NCBI RefSeq assembly: GCF_964340395.1
Contig: NC_135571.1
Span: 7,522,953-7,562,952, forward strand
Direction: 5' to 3'
Length of the DNA stretch: 40,000 nucleotides
Origin: Glandiceps talaboti
Lineage: Eukaryota; Hemichordata; Enteropneusta; Spengelidae
The position numbers and the translations under genes were made by a program. The notes beneath the pieces were generated by a model that ran no database searches, was not told where the DNA came from, and was given only the letters and a program-made list of their open reading frames with translations. This document shows, in pieces, positions 31,821 to 40,000 of the stretch (the first letter of the stretch is position 1; each line of letters starts with the position of its first letter).

Positions 31821-31848
31821 TGACCTCAATATACCTATATTGAGGTCA
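31821..31848. promoter_or_regulatory. 28-bp perfect palindrome with AGGTCA half-sites
   Basis: TGACCTCAATATA (31821-31833), a CC centre, then the exact complement TATATTGAGGTCA (31836-31848). The outer ends are the nuclear-receptor half-site AGGTCA on each strand, with a 16-bp gap. It could equally be a hairpin remnant of a mobile element. Confidence 0.45.
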
Positions 31849-33158
31849 CGATATTCATTTGCGTTACAAACCCGTATACGCCTTTGCTTTCAATAGTAAA
31901 CCAGCAGTTGTGCTATAATACAAAACATTTGAGTTATTTAGGTATCTCTGCAGCGTGGTGAGTAGTCAATTTTGGTATTTTTATTTATCGAATATTTGAA
32001 ACAGTCTGCCAGGTTGCGGTGGTGAATTATGAAAAAGAAATTCTGCGATTTAAACTTGAACGTGATACGAAATAATCCGATTTATTTCGTATTCTATACT
32101 TGTCAGTAATTTTTGGCAGATCACATTGACTGTACAGTCAAACGTCTAGCATAGCTACTGCAGGAGTAACAATTGTTTGTGCTATGTTAGTAACAACTGT
32201 TTGCTCAATTTCGACCAGCCTACCATACGTTACATTTTTCACCGATTTTGTTTCCACATGTAAGCCCTTTGTCAGAAATAACTTTTGTTTCGACACGGAT
32301 CAGAAATTGTTTGAAATCATAAAATCGTCGATACAAACGAGGTGAATTGTATTCCATATAACTTGTGAAAAAATACAATTTTGTCGCCATATTGATTTTT
32401 TATGCAAAGAAAAATACCTTTTTTTAAATACACCTGCATTACACCTATACGCTTAAATATATGTACTCGAAAATTTTCTAAGCAATATAACACTGTAATA
32501 GATACAAGATAATTCCAAAATATCCGAAATGACGAATAAGGTAATAAGAGAAGGGTTTAGTTATATTCACCGTATTACCGGACGGTATTGGACTTAACCT
32601 TTGGACTCAGCGATTTAAATTGTCAACAGTAAAGAATACACAACTTTCACTGAAAATTAACAAAACAAATAACAACAATGCAAAAAAATGAATAAACAAA
32701 CAAACAAACAAACAAACAAACAAACAAGGAAGTCCTTGGCACTGTATTGTCGTTGATGGAAATAAATCCACCAGTTCGGGCTAGTCACATAAATCTATAT
32801 ATTATATAGTATATAAAAGTCGCTTGTCAATCCAACATAATGAAATATAGGCACAGCTGTTTGATACACACATTGACGCATATTGTTCAGTTTTTCAACC
32901 TACGTCGTAAGGGAACCAAATCACTAGTAATAGGAAACGAGCGCTGAATACATGGAACTACGGAGAAAGTATATCGGTCATTTTTTCCGCAAACCTCTTT
33001 CCTCCTTAACGATCTCATAAAATGTCATGCTCCTCCCATCAAATAAACCCAATCCCCACCCCCACGCTATAGATGTACACTTGTGTGATACACCGTTAAA
33101 CTATTAAAGTAACATTGATAATTGATTTCAAAGTCCATAAAAGGTTCCTTCCTTTAGA
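31849..33158. other. Gene-free stretch with (AAAC)n
   Basis: AT-rich, no gene signal. An (AAAC)n array lies at 32693-32727. Nothing else was recognised. Confidence 0.3.
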
Positions 33159-33408
33159 GAGAGGGGAGAGAAAGAGACAGAGAGAAAGACATAGACAGCG
33201 GCAGAGACAGCGACAGTGAGATTGAGAGCGACATACATACATACATACATACATACATACATACATACATACATACATACATACATACATACATACATAG
33301 AGACAGAGGAAGATACAGACACAGACACAGACAGACACAGACACAGACACAGACACAGAGAGACACAGAGACAGAGACAGATAGACTAACAGACAGAGAC
33401 ACCGACCC

Positions 33409-33503
<95 letters not shown>
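33159..33503. repeat. (GA)-rich, (CATA)n, (ACAG)-rich and (AT)n compound array
   Basis: GAGA/AGACAG tract (33159-33230), CATA (33232-33298), ACAGACAC-type tract (33300-33400) and (AT)n (33411-33503). Confidence 0.95.
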
Positions 33504-33504
<1 letters not shown>

Positions 33505-33564
33505 TATTACGCTCTGCCACTGCGGTATAGAGCACTGTCTTATAGCAGATTGATACTCACCGAG

Positions 33565-33566
<2 letters not shown>
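33504..33566 (+). pseudogene. tRNA-like remnant between two (AT)n arrays
   Basis: GCTC..GAGC can form a D-arm (33511-33534), followed by CACTGTCTTATAGCAG like an anticodon arm, then a shortened GATACTCACC T-arm-like end. It resembles a tRNA or tRNA-derived SINE head with deletions. The arms are incomplete, so it is not a functional tRNA call. Confidence 0.3.

Positions 33567-33606
<40 letters not shown>
33566..33606. repeat. (AT)n microsatellite
   Basis: About 20 AT repeats directly after the tRNA-like remnant. Confidence 0.95.
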
Positions 33607-33610
<4 letters not shown>

Positions 33611-34480
33611 ATGTATACATTGATATATAATATTATTTCTAGTAATTCAGTCACTCCTTTGGCATCATTTTCCCTTGATTTAGTGTAATTAAATGAAAGT
33701 AATGCAATTTTAAGCAGTTATAGCTTTTAAGATTATGTTGCTTTAGTTTTCTGTATCCTATTGATATAAATATTTTTATAGCAATAATTCCATGTTAGAA
33801 GTATTATTTCATTATGTTGCATAAGACTAAACGCTAGCTGTTGTAAGGTTTCGCTATTGTTTATTTAATTTTGAATAATGACAAATACATCAAATGCAGT
33901 ATAATAACTGTATCTATATAAATGGAGATATTCTACTACAACAGTGTACACCAGATGTTCGTGTCTGCTTCACACGTTACACATGCATACTACACATATT
34001 ATATAGCTAGGTGCACATGAAAATAATAGGCTTACCTTCTTGTGCTATTTTGACCTATAGCTTATAGTGAAATAACATGTACCGAGAACCTGCCCAGCTT
34101 GTTGCACAGCTACTAAAAAAATTCTTAGATAATCGTGGAGAAAAGCCATTAAAGATAATATTTAATTTATTCGTGTTTATAATACACCAATTGTACTTTA
34201 TTTCTTGGACAATTATCTACGCGAAGATGCGTGGGCATATAATGCAGTATAAAAGACTCCCTAACACGTTAAAATTTAATATAAAACGTACACAAAACGT
34301 TTAAATTATGTATCAAACCGGACTGTTAATTTTCAATTTTTTGTATATAATTATGACACTAATGTGCATGAAGTTTGATTAATATTGAAGCAAAGTACTA
34401 ACGAAATCGGATAGCATCCTTTACTCCAGAATGGCGTGTACAATTTTAGTGATCAAATTATTTTCGATATGCTTTGTATC
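33607..34480. other. Gene-free stretch
   Basis: AT-rich. The open frame 34077-34304 shows no recognisable domain. No feature is supported. Confidence 0.25.
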
Positions 34481-34488
34481 TAGCCATA

Positions 34489-34489
<1 letters not shown>

Positions 34490-34525
<36 letters not shown>

Positions 34526-34571
34526 GCTGCTGGTTGATTGGTTGGTTGGTTGGTTGGTTGGTTGGTTGGTT
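34490..34571. repeat. (TTG)n and (GGTT)n arrays
   Basis: TTG repeats followed by GGTT repeats. A related GGTC/CAGT-rich tract is at 34746-34804, after a short (AATA)n at 34727-34744 that may be a retroelement tail. Confidence 0.9.
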
Positions 34572-34913
34572 GAATTGTGCTGGCCGTATGACAAATTCTG
34601 GCGTTTGATCCATGGACAAATTTTCTGGTCACGGTTGAACTATGTTCGATGGATTGCAATGGCCATATATGAATTTCGAAATAACTATGTTTTTGGTTTT
34701 GTCTTATTGATAAATGTAATGTGTATCTAATAAATAAATAAATCAGGCAGTCGGTCGGTCGGTCGGTTGGCCAGTCAGACAGTCAGTCCGTCCGTCAGTC
34801 AGTCATCAATAATTGCATTGTATTGTATTTTGCATAGTCAAATCACTATATATTATACGAAAAGTCATATTTGACCATGTTTTTCCACCCGGGGTAAAGC
34901 TTGAGAAGAGGAT

Positions 34914-35133
34914 GTGTTTCATGTTGAGATAGATACCATAAAAAGAACACACATACATCACTTACACTGCACTGCACTGACCATGGATTTTGTTTGACAG
35001 ATTACACCATGTCCATGTGTAGTAGTGTGCATGCTGTTACTATACTGTTCATACCAGTAACTAAATATAGAGCCCGACAGTGTAAGTGATATATGTGTGC
35101 TATTTTTATGGTGTCTATCTCAACATGAAACCT
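34914..35133. repeat. Inverted pair of approximately 54-bp arms (LINE-derived)
   Basis: 34916-34969 and 35079-35132 are imperfect reverse complements: TTTCATGTTGAGATAGA, ACCATAAAAA, CACACATA and ATCACTTACACTG. On the minus strand the right arm continues the LINE-like reading frame below, so the left arm looks like a second inverted fragment of the same element. Confidence 0.7.
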
Positions 35134-35232
35134 CGTGATTAGACTCACTGACCTTGATAGTTTATTCCAAACACAACTGACACGCTCTACCGAAAAGGGG
35201 TGTAAATACTGAGAAAAGCATAATCCCACCAA
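35100..35232 (-). pseudogene. Decayed C-terminus of a LINE reverse transcriptase
   Basis: The minus-strand frame reads HPFSVERVSCVWNKLSRSV, matching the R-V-x-x-x-W-N-x-L pattern at the C-terminal end of many non-LTR retrotransposon polyproteins. Nothing of the RT or endonuclease core is present. The frame opens at 35232 after divergent sequence. This is a motif-level call. Confidence 0.4.
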
Positions 35233-35239
35233 AATTCAA

Positions 35240-36149
35240 CACCGTCGGTTTAAAAATAACAGAAACATTTACTTTTGCATTATTGGCGAAGCATCGCCAA
35301 GTCAGCAAACTTGTGTTTGCAAACTAAATTAATGTTCGGTTTCGTGTTTGATTAAACGTTTTCATTCATTTATCTACTCCCAAAACCAGAGTGGATATGA
35401 CATTTCAATTAGGGAACACGGTGGGGTTTTTTTTTGCGACTTGTACACATTTTCATTTTACGAATTTCATAAAACAAAATACAGAGACATTAATAGCGAG
35501 TGAGTGTATAGAATGATGCAATTTATCTTAATATGAACACGAATCACCATCACGGTGAGATGAAACAAGGAAGATCCAAGCAAAAAACTGTTTCTTAGTG
35601 TTCACAGTGAGAAAAGATGTAACATTTCATGTATGTGCTCGATCAATGACTGCATTTGTGCGGGTATAATTACATATAAATACATATAGTTCACTTGAAT
35701 AGCAATACATGTGTACACCATGCAAGGAGCTCTCTTGTACAATAGAAATAGGATCGTAGCGTATGTCGTAGCATGTGGCCATATGCCACATATACAATTT
35801 GTCTAATTAAAAAGAAGTTGATGAATGAAAAAATGTAATTTACCAAATTCAAAATTAATTCCTCGATAATAATATCGAAAATCACAAATTCAAATGAAAG
35901 GTTGACGAATACCAATACATTTGTACGAACACAAACATACATCATGTACATGTAACAACATGAATAGACCCTAACGAATAGAAACAAGAAATATACAAAT
36001 ACAAACATTTACCTTTACCATGAAATAAAAATCCAGATATGTCATTTAACCAAGGAAATCTTGAATGGTCAGAATACGAATGTGATTTTATGCATGAAAA
36101 TGTTATTGAGTTCGGCCTGCCATAATTCGTAACAAAACTTATTGAGATG
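35240..36149. other. Gene-free stretch
   Basis: Strongly AT-rich. The open frames here (for example 35691-36008 minus) are hydrophobic low-complexity strings expected from AT-rich DNA. Nothing supported. Confidence 0.3.
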
Positions 36150-36213
36150 CCCAAGGCTAACAATATTTGTGTGGTTCGGTTAAGCTCAATTTCAGAATAG
36201 GTGAGGTAGGTAT
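36150..36213 (+). mobile_element. TIR element family 1, copy E (5' end fragment)
   Basis: CAAGGCTAACAATATTTGTG, GTGGTTCGGTTA, then CAATTTCAGAATAGGTGAGG match the left end of the 37056 copy. The homology stops after GGTAGGTA. Confidence 0.55.
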
Positions 36214-36754
36214 TTCAATTAATTTAGTATATTTAATGGGTCATTTGCATAAGTAATGATTTCAGTTATTAGACAATGTCTGAAGAATTAAAAATTACTA
36301 TTTTATATAATTTGGAGCATATATTGATGATAACAAAGAACTAAAGGAAAATAGTCAGTTTACATCTGGAAATTCATTGGAGAAAACCTATCACGGACAA
36401 TACGCCACTTGGTTTTGAATATCATACAATATTGTAGCGACATATGGTAGGGAATGCTTTATCAAGATTTGAAGTGATATATCATATTTCATCGTTCTAA
36501 AATGTACCGATTGAATAGCATGTGCGAGCTTCAATGGGTAATGCTGAAGTGGTGGGGGTTTGATTTACAGCTTTTATAATTGCGTTCAGTTTCAATGATC
36601 AAATGTGTTTAATAAAAACTACATTCAAACACAGCACATCGGCAAAAACTTAGATAAGTAACACAGTTTTGCAGCCAGAGTTCTTTTGGGGTCATTTGAC
36701 ACACATTTTTGAACCTGACCCAGAATTTTGAAAGTGACAGGTCATAGATGACCC

Positions 36755-36880
36755 ACATTAAAATTGTATGCAAATATGTTTAGCAACATGACCACGCCTA
36801 TAGCAACAACCAAATGATCGCCTATATTGCATAGATAACAACAGGGTTGGATAGGCAACTGCATAATCATTCAGCAAATA
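36755..36880 (+). repeat. Interspersed repeat family 2, copy 1
   Basis: CATGACCACGCC, TAGCAACAACCAA, TATATT, ATAACAACA, TAGGCAACTG and CATTCA occur in the same order as at 39145-39260. It is a diverged non-coding family. Confidence 0.55.
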
Positions 36881-37055
36881 TCTAGCATGGATCAGCATGT
36901 GGGTAAATACTTTCAAAAACTGTACAGTTGTGCTACAATGCCATTGCCGCTTTTTTTTATAATGTCCCCCAAAAAATTATGATGACCCAGAAAAATGAGA
37001 GTTTTGTCTAATCCATTCGGCCGAATCAGAAAGTACCCCTGGATAAAACTCCTGC

Positions 37056-37435
37056 TTAGGCCTAATAAGAACAATTGTGTGGATCCAATTACCCTCAATT
37101 TTAGAATAGGTCGGGTAGGTAGACTTACTTTTTAATGTTTTTCATATGTAAGTGTCTAGTTCAGGTTTTCCATTGTGTTCCGTTGTTTTCCAAATGGTCT
37201 CTCTGTTAATGGTTTCTTCCCATCAGATGTACAGCCATTACAGATCGGAAAAACAGTGTTATATTGTGTTTTTAAGTTGGTGTCAGTTTCCGCATCCACT
37301 ATTTCTTGCGAGATTTCACAATTTTCGCGATTTTATCATTTTTCTGCCGAAAATGTTAAAACAGAGTTTAGGGTCGGTAATGAAAAATTAGGTGGGGTCG
37401 GGTAACCGGAACCAAACTATTTATTTTAGGCCTTA
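37056..37435 (+). mobile_element. TIR element family 1, copy C (full length, 380 bp)
   Basis: It starts TTAGGCCTAATAAGAAC and ends with the complement-like TTATTTTAGGCCTTA. Terminal arms pair over about 45 bp, including GGATCCAATTACCC against GGTTCCGGTTACCC. No transposase; the open frames inside are short. This is the most intact copy in the window and the reference for the other copies. Confidence 0.75.
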
Positions 37436-38560
37436 GTATTATAGATGTCTCAGTTGCTACTAGCGTAGGTTTAAGCCTAAACACTTTTTTATATTCAAAA
37501 AAGTAAAATAGGGAGAACTTACTTCTATTTCCTATGTATCTTTGGTCAATTCTTTCAAAGCTCCCATTGTCAGGAAACAGTCTTTTGAGGCTGTGAGTTG
37601 ATTTTACACAGTGCAGTCTGTATATTGTGTTAGAAGCAACTTCCTTTCTTCATTAACATCTCACCTAAATACCACAGAAATATGGTGATCAATGGTTATA
37701 TTTCCTGAGGGTTTTGAATCAATTTCTCAAAAAAAAACTAGGAAACAATTCCGACTTATCTATTTCTGAAGTCATGTTATCGGAAATTTATTTTTATTTC
37801 TGCTCTACTGTAATTACACAGAGGTTACTTATCTCAGTTTTTGGTGATGTTTCTTGGTTGAATATGACCCTTATCAGGTATGTTTTGATCATTGAAACTG
37901 AACTCAATTATATTTTCTGCTGTATGTACACAGTCATACTTGGTCTGTTTACTGACGATGACATCACATCAGGTGCCTGTGAATGGGCAGATAATACAGA
38001 TATTCCCATCGTGTGTCAACATGCTAATGTCATGGAGTGGTGTGAAGAGGAATGATTTATTTAAAGTGGGGCAATTGTTTAGCGGCAACTTGCAGTCAAC
38101 AATACAACTCGGGCATGTGCTAGGGATTCTTATTCGATGTTTAACGCTAACCATATTAAATCCTTGCCTCCCTAACTTGATTACAAAAAGCGTACCTATT
38201 TAACACCACTCCACTTTCTAACTATCATATAACATAGAAATACGATATAAAGTTAGAACATGTAATACATAAGACCCCGTGGTTTACCAATGATGGAAAA
38301 CGTTATTTCAGAAGTTGAGGATTGAAAGATTTGCTGGATGATTACCTTCGGAATTTTCTGGATGATGATGGTTTGAAATTGAAAGCTATTTTTTGGCTTT
38401 TCTTTTGCCAAGTATATAATGTTAGGATGGACTGTCGCTCGATTAGATATTTTCATTGTACAATGGCCAATGCTATGGTTACATGGTATGGAGCCACCCA
38501 CGAAATAGTTTTAAAGTTCAGTCGTCGTTGCTCATGTATGTCCAGGTGAGGTACTGTTTG
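37436..38560. other. Gene-free stretch, possible decayed element
   Basis: Open frames up to 113 codons (37714-38055) overlap one another on several frames, and none shows a known domain. The 37969-38154 minus frame has several CxxC-like pairs but no family I recognise. Confidence 0.25.
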
Positions 38561-38564
38561 TTTA

Positions 38565-38719
38565 GTTGTTTGTTTGTTTGTTTGTTTGTTGACAATAAGA
38601 TGCGTCGCGTTGCAATCACCATGTGTTACCTCTTAACCTTCCCAAGTACTGGCCATGACTGTTTTGTTAGCACAACTGAACTACAATGTAGGTTCAGTAG
38701 TACTATAGGCATCAAGCGG

Positions 38720-38754
<35 letters not shown>

Positions 38755-38770
38755 GTGCGTGTGTATGTGT

Positions 38771-38851
<81 letters not shown>
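38565..38851. repeat. (GTTT)n, (CTGT)n and (GT)n arrays
   Basis: GTTT at 38565-38591, CTGT at 38721-38754 and GT at 38755-38851. Confidence 0.95.
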
Positions 38852-38852
<1 letters not shown>

Positions 38853-39144
38853 ACGACTTAAACTCAAAAACTGCCAACCCGATTGCCTTGGTATTTGGTG
38901 GGGCCATTACTTGTGGGGTCTAGTTGGGACATTGTTCCAATGAAAATGATCGCATCACAGATGTGTGATTTGGGTAAAAAATTTGGTTTTTGGTAAAAGA
39001 AAAACTCAGAAACTATTGGGCAGATTGGTGCGAAATTTGGAGAGAACATTCTTATATCTCACAATGTACTCGGTCAATGAGACTGAAACTTGGGGAGATG
39101 TTTCTAGAAATGTTAATGTGCAGATTTTCTTCAAACTATTTTGG

Positions 39145-39260
39145 CATGACCATGCCCTTAGCAACAACCAATTGGCAGTATATTTTGGTCAAATAACAAC
39201 ATCATCTGGTAGGCAAGTGAGTAAACATTCAAAAAATGTATGCAAATATCCCTATCAACC
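39145..39260 (+). repeat. Interspersed repeat family 2, copy 2
   Basis: CATGACCATGCCCTTAGCAA, CAACCAA, ATAACAACA, TAGGCAAGTG and AAACATTCA match the copy at 36755. A further CCATAGCAAC follows at 39272. Confidence 0.55.
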
Positions 39261-39673
39261 ATGAACACTTCCATAGCAACGAGTTTGTGGCCCAAAAGTA
39301 GCACTTCCCTATACTAAACAAGTATCTGCATAACTGTTGTCAACTTCTTGTTGACTTTACTGGCGGAAATAAACAAAAATCTTAAACTGAACTGGATTCT
39401 TCAGGTACTTGACAAGGGAGAGGCCACTCTGTCACTTCGCCGTCAGCACAATGCAGCCCATTCAATGAGTTAGATTGATAATTTGACTAAATAGGGTAAA
39501 GTCGACGTCTATTGAACATGTATTTCTCAAGGAGGTACGATCTAAAAATGTTATACAGTGGTGCTTCATGACCATTCAACGATTTATGAACAAATCGCTC
39601 GTACCAGTTGGGAAGCTAGCCTATGCTACCACTCTCCAACCTGAAATCCATGCAGTGCTGCTCGATAGCAGCT

Positions 39674-39790
39674 CAGAAACTGACACCAAACTGAGACTTC
39701 ACGATTTTCGCGATTTTATCATTATTTTTCTTGAATACGTGAAAAGGGTTTAGGGTCGGCGTGAAAAACAACTTTTTTTATTTGGCCTTG
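39674..39790 (+). mobile_element. TIR element family 1, copy D1 (3' half)
   Basis: CAGAAACTGACACCAA, ACTTCACGATTTTCGCGATT, GAATACGTGAAAAGGGTTTA and GGGTCGGCG match the right half of the family, ending at a TTTGGCCTTG terminus. The segment before the terminus is shortened. Confidence 0.6.
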
Positions 39791-40000
39791 GGCGTAAAAA
39801 AAAAGTTGTGTGGTTCCGATTACATTCAATTTTAGAATAGGTGGGGTAGGTAGATTTTTTATTTTATTTTGAAGTTTTATTCATATGAGTGTCTAGTTCT
39901 GGTAGTTATGTTTTCCGCTGTTTTCCATATGGTCTCTGTGTTATTTGTTTTTTCTCATCCGATGTACAGCCATTACAGATTTGAAGAACAGTTTAAAAAA
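39778..40000 (+). mobile_element. TIR element family 1, copy D2 (cut by window end)
   Basis: It begins at TTTGGCCTTGGGCGTAAAA with GTGTGGTTCCGATTACATTC, and follows the left half of the 37056 copy through GATGTACAGCCATTACAGAT to the window edge. It shares its terminus with copy D1, giving a head-to-tail pair. Confidence 0.7.

Noticed and set aside
35691-36008. 105-codon minus-strand hydrophobic frame
   Set aside because: The F/Y/I/V-rich string is what AT-rich DNA gives by chance. No start context or domain.
37714-38055. 113-codon open frame
   Set aside because: It overlaps open frames in other phases and has no recognisable family. It was left as unannotated gene-free sequence.

Overview
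The window is eukaryotic, animal DNA. It holds one intron-containing gene and one intronless-CDS gene, each with clear metazoan family signatures and GT-AG splicing. The rest is AT-rich non-coding sequence packed with microsatellites, two large satellite arrays and many small inverted-repeat elements. The style fits a marine invertebrate (mollusc, cephalochordate, hemichordate or similar). The sequence alone does not fix the species.

Layout. Positions 153-7949 (+) carry the last six coding exons of a synaptotagmin of the SYT3/6/10 type: linker, C2A, C2B and the C-terminal WHxL motif. The N-terminal transmembrane exon(s) lie upstream of the window. All six exons join in phase into 349 residues plus a stop. 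Its introns hold (GT)n, (AT)n and (CATA)n arrays, an inverted pair of hammerhead-ribozyme-like motifs (about 3286-3634), a foldback repeat with 19-bp perfect arms (4665-4722), and a head-to-head tandem array that would make a long RNA hairpin just before exon 7255-7403.

Positions 7950-19985 are intergenic, between two convergent genes. They contain a 24-bp YY1-like triplet repeat, a foldback element, half of a TIR element, and a 6.8-kb satellite of about 19.5 copies of a 351-bp unit (11554-18400). Positions 19986-21332 (-) encode a complete GT14-family beta-1,6-N-acetylglucosaminyltransferase (GCNT/core-2 type), a type II Golgi membrane enzyme with an uninterrupted CDS. Its leader shows a probable 5'UTR splice acceptor and two tiny upstream ORFs.

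Positions 21763-40000 contain no gene I can support. They hold an 810-bp TIR element flanked by TA, a (CTCAA)n/(CTACT)n pentanucleotide array, several foldback or MITE-like elements, a 2.1-kb minisatellite of about 69 copies of a 31-bp unit (26635-28765), many tetranucleotide arrays, a tRNA-like remnant, a decayed LINE C-terminus in inverted duplicate, and repeated copies of one approximately 380-bp MITE-like family (copies at about 10.7, 23.4, 36.2, 37.1 and 39.7 kb).

The two genes have no evident functional link. Synaptotagmin acts in Ca2+-triggered vesicle exocytosis and the GCNT in Golgi O-glycan branching. The most unusual content is the repeat landscape: hammerhead-like motifs, a homogenised satellite, intronic inverted arrays and an apparently uncatalogued TIR family.
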